A DNA stretch of 64,000 nt from Merdiplasma sp964643295 (GTDB lineage: Bacteria; Bacillota; Clostridia; Lachnospirales; Lachnospiraceae), in contig CAZXSN010000009.1 of assembly GCA_964643295.1 (NCBI GenBank), positions 19,914 through 83,913 of the forward strand. Reading direction: 5' to 3'. The notes beneath the pieces are model-generated. The model made no database searches, had not been told where the DNA came from, and worked only from the letters and a program-made list of their open reading frames with translations. The position numbers were made by a program, and so were the translations under genes. Below are positions 8,125 to 17,500 of this stretch, one piece after another. Numbering within the stretch: position 1 is the first letter of the stretch; each line of letters begins with the position of its first letter.

Positions 8125-9504
8125 ATGTATCAGATCAGCTTTGACCACCCCGTCTTTGTGCACTTCATCGGGATCGGCGGCATCAGTATGAGCGGACTCG
8201 CCGCCGTCCTCCTCAAAGAAGGGTTTACCGTATCCGGCTCCGACGCCAAAAAATCCGCTCTGACCACCTGGCTGGAAGAACAGGGAGCGCAGATCACCTA
8301 CGGACAGAAAGCGGACAACATCCGTCCCGAACAGGACGTGATCGTCTACACGGCGGCGATCCACCCGGACAACCCGGAATATGCCCAGGCCGTGCGGATG
8401 CGCAAGCCGATGCTTACAAGGGCGCAGCTTTTAGGCCAGATCATGGGCAACTATGAGATGCCCATCGCCGTGGCCGGCACCCACGGGAAGACCACCACCA
8501 CTTCGATGCTCTCCAGCATCCTGCTTTCCGCCGGGATGGATCCTACCATCTCCGTGGGCGGCATCCTCAAGGCAATCGGCGGAAACTTCCGCCTGGGTTC
8601 CTCAAAATACTTTATCACCGAGGCCTGTGAATATACCAACAGCTATTTAAGTCTGCACCCGAAGATCAGCCTGATCTTAAACGTCGATGCCGACCACCTG
8701 GATTTCTTTAAGGACATCGAACAGATCCGCGCTTCCTTCCGGGATTTCGCAGCGCTTCTGCCCGCGGACGGCACTCTCATCATCAACGGAAGCATTCCGC
8801 GCTTACACGAGATCACGGACGGCTTAGGCTGTCAGGTCCTCACCTACGGGACAAAGGAGAGCGACTATTATCCGGAGGAAATCGAGTACAGCCGGTTTGG
8901 CTGCGGCAGCTTCACGCTGATGAAAAGGAGGGAAGGCGCCCTGGGGCGCTTCACGCTCAACGTACCCGGGGAACATAACATCCAGAATGCCACCGCTTCT
9001 TTAGCGGCTGCAGACATTCTGCATGTTCCGCTTGAAGATGCCCGTAAAGCGCTTGCCGCCTTCAGCGGAGCCGACCGGCGCTTTGAACGCAAGGGCATTT
9101 TCAACGGCGTGATCGTGATCGACGATTACGCTCACCATCCCACAGAGATCACCGCCACGCTGAAAGCTGCGCGTACCTTCCCGCACAAAACGCTCTGGTG
9201 CGTGTTTCAGCCCCACACCTATACGCGGACCAATGCGCTGATGGACGATTTCGCCCGCGCACTGTGCCTGGCCGATAAGGTGCTCCTGGCTGATATCTAC
9301 GCGGCACGGGAACTGAACACGCTGGGAGTAAGCTCCCAGACACTGGCGGAAAAGATCAACGCCTTGGGAGGGGACGCTCTCTACCTGCCGACCTTCAGGG
9401 ATATCGAGGAATACGCCGCCGCGCACTGCGCACCGGGGGATCTGTTGATAACTATGGGGGCCGGAGATATTGTAAATGTGGGAGAAAGGCTTCTGGAACG
9501 CTAG
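8125..9504 (+). CDS. murC: UDP-N-acetylmuramate--L-alanine ligase
   Basis: MurC adds L-alanine to UDP-MurNAc, the first peptide step of cytoplasmic peptidoglycan precursor synthesis. The 459-residue protein shows the N-terminal dinucleotide-like loop HFIGIGGISMSGLA, the ATP P-loop GTHGKTTTTSM (about residue 115), and DDYAHHPTEI in the C-terminal domain. The ATG at 8125 follows AAGGAG at 8110-8115. The upstream extension to 7876 has no family similarity and overlaps the glgC promoter, so it is excluded. murC is divergent from glgC and is followed by the dnaD region. Confidence 0.96.
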   Translation: MYQISFDHPVFVHFIGIGGISMSGLAAVLLKEGFTVSGSDAKKSALTTWLEEQGAQITYGQKADNIRPEQDVIVYTAAIHPDNPEYAQAVRMRKPMLTRAQLLGQIMGNYEMPIAVAGTHGKTTTTSMLSSILLSAGMDPTISVGGILKAIGGNFRLGSSKYFITEACEYTNSYLSLHPKISLILNVDADHLDFFKDIEQIRASFRDFAALLPADGTLIINGSIPRLHEITDGLGCQVLTYGTKESDYYPEEIEYSRFGCGSFTLMKRREGALGRFTLNVPGEHNIQNATASLAAADILHVPLEDARKALAAFSGADRRFERKGIFNGVIVIDDYAHHPTEITATLKAARTFPHKTLWCVFQPHTYTRTNALMDDFARALCLADKVLLADIYAARELNTLGVSSQTLAEKINALGGDALYLPTFRDIEEYAAAHCAPGDLLITMGAGDIVNVGERLLER

Positions 9505-9572
9505 TTATCCACTCTTTCCACAGCCCTGTGTGCCGTTCCCGCCGGTCCGGTCTGTGGATTCTTTGTGGAAAA
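9505..9572. promoter_or_regulatory. Cluster of four DnaA-box-like sites upstream of dnaD
   Basis: Compared with TTATCCACA, the sites are TTATCCACT (9505-9513, 8 of 9), CTTTCCACA (9514-9522, 7 of 9), and reverse-strand TGTGGATTC (9553-9561, 7 of 9) and TGTGGAAAA (9564-9572, 8 of 9). They form two inverted pairs immediately after the murC stop. They may allow DnaA control of the dnaD-dnaI genes (inference). Confidence 0.55.
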
Positions 9573-9600
9573 GTTGTTCACAGTCCGGGAGATTCTCCTG

Positions 9601-9629
9601 TTCAATTTTCGCGCCGTCTGTGTTATACT
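9601..9629 (+). promoter_or_regulatory. Predicted extended -10 promoter for dnaD-dnaI
   Basis: TGTTATACT (9621-9629) is an extended -10 box. A weak -35 TTCAAT (9601-9606) lies 17 bases upstream. The leader to dnaD would be about 150 bases. Confidence 0.6.
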
Positions 9630-9788
9630 TCTTCCTGTCAGGACTTAACGGTCCCTGTCCGGACGCCTGCAGGCGTCCGTAAAGGCATGTTTCCGCTTGG
9701 TTTTTAAGGCAAAACGCAGATACCTTTGCAGACAGGAACCACCGCCTGGCATCCTCAGGGCAAGAGAAGGATTGCAGGGAGGCGCACA

Positions 9789-10874
9789 ATGAAACTACAT
9801 CTGCCGTCACGCAGCAACGTGACACTGATTGAAAATACGTTCATCGACCAATATATGCCCAACGCGAACGGGGATTATGTCAAACTCTACCTGTACCTGC
9901 TGCGCTGTGCGGGCGCTGGCACGGATCTTTCCATCTCCTCGATCGCCGATGTGTTCGAACTTACAGAGAAAGATGTGCGCCGGGCGCTGTCTTACTGGGA
10001 AAAGCGGAACCTGCTCAGTCTCTCCTATGGGGAGGACGGCTCGATCAGCGAGATCCGCTTCCTTGACGGATCAGTGCGGGAGGGCAAAGTCAGCTCCAAA
10101 ACGCTCCCGTTTAAAGCCAGAGGAAACTCCTGCGTCTCCGCAGAAAAAGAACCCCTCCCGCCGCAGGATGAGGATGAAGAACAGCTGCGGCAGGTGTTTT
10201 TTGTCGCCGAGCAGTATTACGCCAGACCTCTGTCTACCAAAGAACAGGAGGATCTGCAGTACTACTATTATGATCTGCATTTCAGCCCCGATCTGATTGA
10301 ATTTCTGCTGGAATACTGCATTTCCGTAAAGAGTGAAAACAAGATCTCCGCAAACATCGCCAGCTACGTGGACAAAGTGGCGATGGACTGGGCCCGCTCC
10401 GGGATCTCCACGGTCGACGAGGCCAGGGAGCACGTCAAGCTTTTCCGGGAAGAATACCGGGAAATCTTACGCTGCTTCGGAATCTACGACCGCGACCCGG
10501 CTCCGGTGGAGATTAAGCAAATGGACAAATGGCTGGAGGAATATGGTTTCTCCCTCGCCGTCATACGGGAAGCCTGCAACCGTACCATCTTAAAGATCCA
10601 TAAGCCCAGCCTGGATTACGCGGAGAAGATTTTACGCTCCTGGTATGAGGCCGGTGCCCGCGATCTTGAGGACATCAAGGTGCTGGATGAAGACTATACG
10701 GAACAGAAGAAGGAGCAGAAAGCGGAAATCGAGAAGGAGCGGCAGCAGAGTGCGGCCCGCAGGGCTTCCCGCACCGTTGTCCCCAACCGCTTCAACAGCT
10801 TCCCCCAGAGGGATTACGACTGGAACGAACTGGAACAGCAGCTTTTGTACACCGAGCAGAAGAAAGAAGGATAG
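9789..10874 (+). CDS. dnaD: DnaD-domain primosome/replication initiation protein
   Basis: This 361-residue protein has an N-terminal winged-helix-like part (about 1-100, DVFELTEKDVRRALSYWEKRNLL) and C-terminal DnaD/DnaB_2 regions (about 130-310, repeated YYxxLHFSPDLIEFLLEYC and helical segments). It ends in a charged tail rich in Glu, Lys and Gln. In low-GC Gram-positives, DnaD-family proteins remodel DNA and help load the replicative helicase. The ATG follows GGGAGG (9777-9782). The dnaI-like loader begins 3 bases after its stop, so the two form an operon. Confidence 0.88.
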   Translation: MKLHLPSRSNVTLIENTFIDQYMPNANGDYVKLYLYLLRCAGAGTDLSISSIADVFELTEKDVRRALSYWEKRNLLSLSYGEDGSISEIRFLDGSVREGKVSSKTLPFKARGNSCVSAEKEPLPPQDEDEEQLRQVFFVAEQYYARPLSTKEQEDLQYYYYDLHFSPDLIEFLLEYCISVKSENKISANIASYVDKVAMDWARSGISTVDEAREHVKLFREEYREILRCFGIYDRDPAPVEIKQMDKWLEEYGFSLAVIREACNRTILKIHKPSLDYAEKILRSWYEAGARDLEDIKVLDEDYTEQKKEQKAEIEKERQQSAARRASRTVVPNRFNSFPQRDYDWNELEQQLLYTEQKKEG

Positions 10875-10877
10875 GTT

Positions 10878-11870
10878 TTGGGGCTGAACAACTCACAGTA
10901 CGATGCCATTATGCGCCGGTACAGCGACCGGCAGTCCGCCGTCCAGCGTACTCTTGACAGACACCGGCAGGATGCCTATGAGAAGATCCCGGAGCTGGCA
11001 AAAATAGACCGGGACGTTTCCGCCATGAGTGTTGGCGCCGCGAAAAACCTTCTCGATGACAGGCCTGTCGACATGGACAGACTGAAAATACGGCTGCAAA
11101 AATACGCCGACCGGCGGCTTGAGCTGTTAACGCAAAACGGCTACCCCGCCAATTACCTGGAACCGGAGTACGTCTGTCCGGACTGTCAGGATACCGGCTA
11201 CATCGACGGAAAAAAATGCCGCTGCTTCCGCAGGGAAGTGGTTGATTTATTCTATACGCAGTCCGGCCTGCGGGAAATCCTGGAGGTTGAGAATTTCGAA
11301 CACTTCTCCTACGACCATTACCCAAAGAATCTGGTTAATTCCGCGACGGGCCTTAGCGCCCGCGAGATGATGGAAAACACGGTGGCCGCCTGCAAACGGT
11401 TTGTCGAGCAGTTTGACACAGACTACTCGAACCTGTTCTTCTACGGAAAAACCGGTCTGGGGAAAACCTTCCTCTCGCACTGCGTCGCCAAGGAACTGAT
11501 TGAGCGGGAGCATTCGGTCATCTACTATTCGGCTTCCAGTCTGTTTGAGAAGCTCGCGCGAAATACCTTCGACCACGGGGAGCAGGATGTAACCCTCGTT
11601 GACTATCTCTTCGACTGCGACCTGCTCGTCATCGATGATCTGGGCGCGGAACTGACGAACGCGTTCATCTCCTCCTCGCTGTTTCAGATCTTAAACGACC
11701 GGATTCAGAACAAAAGAAGCATGATCATCTCCACGAACCTTACTCTCTCCGATTTCGCGGAGCGCTACACGGAGCGGATTTTCTCCCGCATCGTAAACAG
11801 TTTTCAGCTCTTTCAGCTGTACGGGAACGATATCCGCCTGGTGGGACGGCTTCGCCGTTCCAAATCTTAA
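10878..11870 (+). CDS. dnaI: DnaC/DnaI-type helicase loader ATPase
   Basis: This 330-residue AAA+ helicase loader starts at a TTG (10878) with AGGATAGG just upstream. Residues about 95-115 carry a zinc-binding CPDCQDTGY..KCRC module, as in DnaI and DnaC relatives. The Walker A is YGKTGLGKTFLS (about 190) and the Walker B is LLVIDDLGAE (about 250); a sensor segment ISTNLTLSDF follows. Together with the DnaD-type protein it would load the replicative helicase at the origin or at restart forks. Annotation pipelines may also call this protein DnaC. Confidence 0.9.
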   Translation: MGLNNSQYDAIMRRYSDRQSAVQRTLDRHRQDAYEKIPELAKIDRDVSAMSVGAAKNLLDDRPVDMDRLKIRLQKYADRRLELLTQNGYPANYLEPEYVCPDCQDTGYIDGKKCRCFRREVVDLFYTQSGLREILEVENFEHFSYDHYPKNLVNSATGLSAREMMENTVAACKRFVEQFDTDYSNLFFYGKTGLGKTFLSHCVAKELIEREHSVIYYSASSLFEKLARNTFDHGEQDVTLVDYLFDCDLLVIDDLGAELTNAFISSSLFQILNDRIQNKRSMIISTNLTLSDFAERYTERIFSRIVNSFQLFQLYGNDIRLVGRLRRSKS

Positions 11871-11966
11871 AGTTTGACCGGATGAAAGTTCCGGCGATAA
11901 AAATTAGGGCAGCCATCATTTTTCGCTGCAGCTAACCTTTAAGCTCAAACAAGGAGGAATGCTGAA

Positions 11967-13154
11967 ATGTCCGGCATGCAGTCTGCACAAGACAGCAACC
12001 TGAATACAATCCCCGTGGGAAACTTAGGGATCATCGCCCTGGACAGCTGCAAAGCCCTGGGGGACAAGATCAACAGCTACATCGTGAAGTGGCGCAGGGA
12101 GCGCGAACATGAACAGCTCGGGCACCCGCAGCTTCGGGAATATGCGAGAGAAAACTACCTGATCAATACCTCCACACCGCGTTTCGGCAGCGGCGAAGGC
12201 AAGGGCGTGATCTTTGATTCGGTCCGCGGGGACGATCTGTATATCCTGGTGGATGTCTGCAACTACAGCATCACCTACAAGATGCGCGGAATTGTAAACC
12301 ACATGTCCCCGGACGATCACTTCCTCGATCTCAAGCGCGTGATCTCCTCCATCGGCGGGAAAGCCCGCCGCATCACGGTCATTATGCCCTACCTGTATGA
12401 GAGCCGCCAGCATAAGCGCTCCGGTCGGGAATCCTTAGACTGTGCAATGATGCTGCAGGAACTCGTCCATATGGGCGTGGACAACATCATCACCTTTGAC
12501 GCGCATGACGCCAGAGTACAGAACGCGATTCCCCTGCACGGGTTTGAAACCATTCAGCCCGTCTACCAGTTCATCAAGGGACTGTTTCGCGCCGCCCCCG
12601 ATTTTCCGATCACCGCTGACAAACTGCTGATTGTAAGCCCGGATGAGGCCGGAGCGGAAAGATCGGTCTACATGGCCAACGCCCTGGGCGTGGACATGGG
12701 CATGTTTTACAAGCGGCGGGATTACACCCGCACCGTCAACGGTTTCAACCCGGTGGTCGCCCATGAATTCCTGGGCTCCAATCTGGACGGGAAAGACGTG
12801 GTGATCCTCGATGACATGATCTCTTCAGGAGATACGATGCTGGAGGTCGCCTCGGAATTAAAAAAGCGCGGGGCCAGACGGATCTTCCTTTGCGCCACGT
12901 TCGGTCTGTTCACAAACGGGCTTGCTAAGTTTGACGATGCTTATCAGAAGGGACTGTTCTACGCGCTGCTGACCACCAACTTAGTCTACCAGCCGCCGGA
13001 ACTGCTGGAAAAAAGCTACTACACCAGCTGCGATATGAGCAAGTTCCTCTCGCTCATCATCGACACCTTAAACCACGACGGCTCCATGAGCAGCCTCTTA
13101 AGTCCCATGGACCGCATCAATCATTTCCTTGCAAAACACCGCCGGAAGTCCTGA
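11967..13154 (+). CDS. prs: Ribose-phosphate pyrophosphokinase
   Basis: PRPP synthetase makes phosphoribosyl pyrophosphate from ribose-5-phosphate and ATP for nucleotide, His and Trp synthesis. The PRPP-binding loop is VVILDDMISSGDTM (about residue 275), and FDAHDARVQNAI and VSPDEAGAERSV are also typical. At 395 residues it is longer than the classical enzyme of about 315 residues because of N-terminal and internal extensions. AAGGAGG precedes the ATG. A terminator follows immediately. Confidence 0.93.
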   Translation: MSGMQSAQDSNLNTIPVGNLGIIALDSCKALGDKINSYIVKWRREREHEQLGHPQLREYARENYLINTSTPRFGSGEGKGVIFDSVRGDDLYILVDVCNYSITYKMRGIVNHMSPDDHFLDLKRVISSIGGKARRITVIMPYLYESRQHKRSGRESLDCAMMLQELVHMGVDNIITFDAHDARVQNAIPLHGFETIQPVYQFIKGLFRAAPDFPITADKLLIVSPDEAGAERSVYMANALGVDMGMFYKRRDYTRTVNGFNPVVAHEFLGSNLDGKDVVILDDMISSGDTMLEVASELKKRGARRIFLCATFGLFTNGLAKFDDAYQKGLFYALLTTNLVYQPPELLEKSYYTSCDMSKFLSLIIDTLNHDGSMSSLLSPMDRINHFLAKHRRKS

Positions 13155-13173
13155 AAGGACCTCCGGCCTTTTT
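13142..13173 (+). terminator. Rho-independent terminator of prs
   Basis: CCGGAAGTCC and GGACCTCCGG form a 10-bp stem around a short loop, followed by a T-run. The hairpin begins inside the last codons of prs. Confidence 0.85.
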
Positions 13174-13204
13174 AAGCGACGGACCGTCCCTAAAAGATGC
13201 CCTC

Positions 13205-14108
13205 CTACCTTTCTGCCCGGATCTGATCCAGCAGCGCCTTTTCCCGTCTCTGACAGGTAAATAAAATCACCTGCCGACCGCTTTCGTCAAGCCAGCGAAG
13301 CGCCGCTTTCAGCCTTTCATCATCGTACATGGCGAACGCTTCATCCAGGATGAGGGGCAGCGGCTCCCCGTATGAGAGCAGTTCTCCGGCTGCGATGCGA
13401 AGAGCAAAGTAAATCTGGTTCATGGTCCCAAAACTCACCTGAGAGAGTGTCAGCAGATGCGCGGGCGTGTTGATTCGCACTTCCATCTGTTCATCGAGCG
13501 TTACCTGCGTGTAGCGTCCGCCGGTCAGCTTAAAGATGATCTGTGAGGCGCGGCTGCTAAACTGCGTCCCGGCTTCCCGGTAGATATGGTCAGAAAGCTC
13601 CCGGATCCGCTTTGCGGCAAGATCGATTGCCTGCACCTGTGTCTCATAGGAATAAAGCGCTTCCCGTTTCGCATACAGTTCCCGCAGCTCTTCCCGGATC
13701 GTATCCAGGCGTATGCGTTTCGCCTCCCTCTCCCGGTTTGCCTCCTCCTGTTGCCATCTTTGCCGACTCTCCTCCAGTGTCCTTTGCAGTCCGTCCTCCC
13801 CGGGAAAGGTTTCGTCCTCCCGCCTGGGATCGGCCGTTAGTTCCTCTTCTTCTCTCGCGGCGAAGTTTTTAGTATCCTCCTCCCAAAACAGCTCTTCCTT
13901 TTTCCGCCGCCAGCTCCTCTTAAAAGCCATCAGCACTCCGTTTGCCTTCCCGCTTTGCACAAACGTAACCATCGATAAGCCAAACAGGCAGAAAAACAGG
14001 CCGCCTAAAGAAAGCAGCAGGATCCGCCCCCAGAAGTTTCCGGCAAAGATCCCGCAGAATATGCTTAACAGCCCGCACAGAAACAAAAGCAGGCTGATCC
14101 ACACAAGA
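13205..14108 (-). pseudogene. yhaN: C-terminal part of a YhaN-like AAA ATPase, cut off by IS66 insertion
   Basis: This is the downstream half of an SMC/RecN-like ATPase. Read from the break it gives a two-helix membrane segment (WISLLLFLCGLL..., then LLSLGGLFFCLFGLS), a charged coiled coil, and the ATPase C-terminal lobe with a signature-like LSQVSFGTMNQIYFALR and the Walker B PLILDEAFAMYDD. The 8 bases at 14101-14108 are one copy of the IS target duplication. A TTG inside the element at 14119 could give an isolated 304-residue product, but it lacks Walker A. YhaN proteins pair with YhaO-type nucleases. Joining 19086-20067 to 13205-14100 restores one continuous frame of 625 residues. Confidence 0.9.
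14101..14108 (+). repeat. Target-site duplication, left copy
   Basis: ACACAAGA directly abuts the left IS end. The same 8 bases occur at 19086-19093. Eight-base duplications are characteristic of IS66-family transposition. Confidence 0.95.
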
Positions 14109-14138
14109 GTAAGCGTCAAATAGAGACCCCTGAACGGG
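14109..14138 (+). repeat. IS66 terminal inverted repeat (left end of window copy)
   Basis: The first 20 bases, GTAAGCGTCAAATAGAGACC, match the opposite end exactly in inverted orientation. A further TGAACGG block also matches after two mismatches. Confidence 0.93.
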
Positions 14139-14158
14139 CATTCTCAGATAACAAAAGA

Positions 14159-14203
14159 AGGTCCCAGATCCGATTCCAGGTCGATTTCTGGGGCCTCTTT
14201 TTT
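14159..14203. terminator. Bidirectional hairpin terminator inside the IS66 end
   Basis: AGGTCCCAGA pairs with TCTGGGGCCT (one G-T pair). T-rich sequence follows on both strands. It could stop tnpC transcription on minus and block read-through into the element on plus. Confidence 0.65.
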
Positions 14204-14247
14204 GAAAAAACGGGGACTGCTTTTTGGCACGACTCCCAGGCCTGAAT

Positions 14248-14271
14248 TTTACCGTTTTTAAAAACGGTAAA
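14248..14271. repeat. 24-bp perfect palindrome in the IS66 end region
   Basis: The sequence is centred on TTTTTAAAAA with CCG/CGG flanks and reads identically on both strands. It could be a protein-binding site or a hairpin at the RNA level; its role is unknown. Confidence 0.7.
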
Positions 14272-14577
14272 CCCAGACCTTGTCATTCTATGAGCAGGTG
14301 CTCACCCCCCAGACATCCTTCTGTACTGCACTTCCGGCTCCGGCATCATCTCATGCCGGCTTTCCGCAGCCGCCTCCCCGGTTTCGGGGTTCCCGTCTGG
14401 AATTCTCCACCTCATTCCTATTCGGGACGTATCCAGTCTGGATCCGGATACTGCGGTCTGCAGATCAGCGCGGGCAGGGATGCTTTCCTCGCGCTGTGCA
14501 CAGTATTCAGTTTTCTGTCCGGTGAGTGGGAACACCTCCTTTTTTATGTGCTGGCATCAGGCAGTCTTCACCTTGAT

Positions 14578-17500
14578 TCATGCGGTTCGCTTCTCGTTCC
14601 AGTCCGGACTGTTCTCTATGTCGAACTGGCGGGATTTGTCCTCATCGGGTGGTTTCCTGCCTGCATTTCTGGCCCCTTGAGAGCCGGTTTTCTTCGAATT
14701 CGGGACAGACTCAGCCCTCTTTGAGCATTCCAGGCTGACCTCCTGCCCACAAAATCGCACGGGAACTTTCAAGGATCCTGATCCAGGCGGACGTATTCGC
14801 TTCCGGGACGCTGCTGTGGTGCCGGGAGAATCCGCCTCCAGGGCGGGTCCAGGCCTGGGTGCAGACGTTTCGTCGGTAGGCGGACGCGCAGTATCCCCGA
14901 TTCCTTCTGCGAAGACATTTTCGGATTCAGAACCCGCTTCTGAAGTGAGTGTGGAGTCAGAAGCGGAAGATCCTTCGGAGGATACAGAATCAGAGTCTGG
15001 TGCCTGACTGCTGTCGGCAGATGGAACTAACGCGCCCCCGTTTTCAGCAATAACGGGGGAACCGGATTCCAGAACCGTCCCAGCAGATGGCGCAAATCCA
15101 GCATTAAATACGCTGCCGATACAGGGAGATTCCAAGAAGGGGTTCTCCCTTGGAAATAGATCAGCGGAAGGAGAGCCTGCCCCTGTTACAGGCGGGAAAC
15201 CGGAAACACCAGTTGTACCGGCCAGCACAGATCCCAGGGATGGCATCACCGTTCCGGAAGCAGCTGAAAATCCGGGATTGACTCCTGTGGAATTGTCGCT
15301 GTCTGATGAACGCGCAGTACTCCCGGTTTCCATCTCAGGAACATCGATGGATCCAGAGTTTTTCGGAATGAGGGCGGATCCCTCTCCGACAGATGAGCGC
15401 AGGGATCCCCTGGTTTCCTCTGCCCCGCTGTCGGCCGCTTGAGAAACAGAATCTATAGGAAGGGAAGCATCCGGATCAGATGCTTCACTGACAGGCGGAA
15501 TTACGGAATCCGCGGTCTCAGATGCCGACGAATCACAGGATGGGATCTCTTCCTCTATAACGGTCCCAGCAGCAGATTCAGCAGGGGCGGAAGACTCGGA
15601 AAAACCTGCGGCACATGCAGTATCGTCTGACTCAGATGCCTGGGACGGAGATACCACTCCGGAAGCATCAGAAAATCCTGGATTAAGTCCTATGTCACCG
15701 TCACTGCCTGATGAACGCGCAGTACTCCCGGATTCCATCTCAGGAACATCGATGGATCCAGAGTTTTTCGGAATGAGGGCAGATCCCTCTCCGACAGATG
15801 AGCGCAGGGAACCCCTGGTTTCCTCTGCCCCGCCGCTTCCCGCTTGAGAAGCAGAATCTATAGGAAGGGAAGCATCCGGATCAGATGCTTCGCTGACAGG
15901 CGGAATTATGGAATCCGCGGTCTTAGGTACTGACGAATCACAGGATTGGGCACCTTTCTCCGCAGTGGGTACGGCTGTGGATTCTGCCTGTGAAACAGCT
16001 GCTGAACCGGAGGATGAGGAATCCGCATTCTGCCCGGTCGATGAAGAGGATTCCCCGCGGGCAGCGCCTTTCCCAGAAGCCGCGTTTATGGAGGCCTGTG
16101 CCTGATCAATCTTTTTCTGCTCTTTGTCCAGAGCGTTTATATACTGGGAGAGAATCTGATCTTTCATCTTTTCGAGATCCTGCCCCGTAAGCTTGTTAAT
16201 AGTTGAAGCATAGCCGTCCAGAAAGTCTGATGCCTGATCAATGAGCTGCTGTCTGCGTAACTGAGGATCATTAAAGCTCCTGGCCTGTGCCCAGGCTTCC
16301 TTATATTTAAGGAAAGCATCACTCCAGGGCAGCATGTCATCCAGGTAGGACATGTCCTCATCTTCAATGCCCGGCGTATGATGTTTCGGCATATTTTCGA
16401 GGAGATACTGTAAATAAATCATTCCGTTGACACCATTGGCTTCCGCGGTACTGATCAGAGTGCAGTAAATGCACAGGTTCTCCGCGCCGGTTTCATTAAT
16501 GCAGAAATGGCTGCTGTTTCTGACACCAATGACAGCCTTTACAGTACGTTCGCAAAAGTTATTGTCAATGGGCACATTTGGTTTATCCAGAAACTGGCAC
16601 AGCTGTTTCTTGTTATGCAGAAAGTAGCCGACCGCTTCCCGCATTGTACTCGACATATGGGGATCCTCCAGATTGAGGCTCTCAAGGTACGTATATAACT
16701 CCTCCATCTTAGGCTTGATTTCCGTCTGCCTGATTTTCAGACGCTCCTCAGGAGAAACATCCCTGCCTTTGCCTTCTGACTTATAAATCTCGTGAAGCAT
16801 GCCAAGTACTTTCATTTCGGGAGTATCCTCCAGTCCCGATTCGTCGCTGTCACCCTTACGGATTACATAAGCGCAGAAGATTTTTCTGCGCGCATGCGCC
16901 AGACAGAAACAGACTGTGATTTCGCCGTCCGTCGCATTCTCAAGATCCAGGTATGCAGAATAGGCATCAGAGAGCGCGTCTCCTTTAAACCCCTGCTCGA
17001 TCAGCAGCCGGCGCAGTTCTTCTTTTGACCGGTGCATCATGAGGCGAAACATCAGGATTTCAGGTTTATCCGTCTCCAGCTCACTGCTTGTGGATATAAG
17101 AATATATTTCTGCTTGGGATTCTCTTCTCCATTCACATGAAGGATAAGTATCGGCGTCCCATCATTCTGAATCGTGTCCCTCGACATAAGGAGCTGCTCC
17201 AGTTTATTTACCACAGGAAGCAGCCAGTTCGCGGCACTGCGGCTGAGCATTTCTTCCAGGCTGCCCCTCTTGATATCGCAGTCGAATGATTGAAACAGCT
17301 TCTGCTGTGCGCTGAGCGGCACACCCAGTTTATATTTGATGTAAGCAACTGCCGCGGCAAACGAATCTCCATAAAGGACTCCTTTGCGGGATTCCTGCAG
17401 AGGAGTTTCCCAGATGCGGTATGTTTTGTCTGGTCTTACAAACTTGAGCTTCAGCCTGGCGTAACGTCTGACGTATGGCTGCATGGGGTTCATCTCTATA

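Larger units (their letters stand above)
14139..14577. other. Non-coding IS66 segment downstream of tnpC
   Basis: About 440 bases without a supported gene. It holds a hairpin terminator (14159-14203) and a 24-bp perfect palindrome (14248-14271). A plus-strand open frame at 14224-14724 has no family signature and overlaps tnpC antisense. Confidence 0.6.

Noticed and set aside
9505..9788. Replication origin at the DnaA-box cluster
   Set aside because: dnaA, dnaN, and an AT-rich unwinding region are absent; the sites are better explained as regulation of dnaD-dnaI.
14224..14724. Plus-strand 166-codon frame inside the IS66 end, considered as a passenger gene
   Set aside because: No family motif, overlaps the palindrome and tnpC antisense, and lacks a good ribosome binding site.
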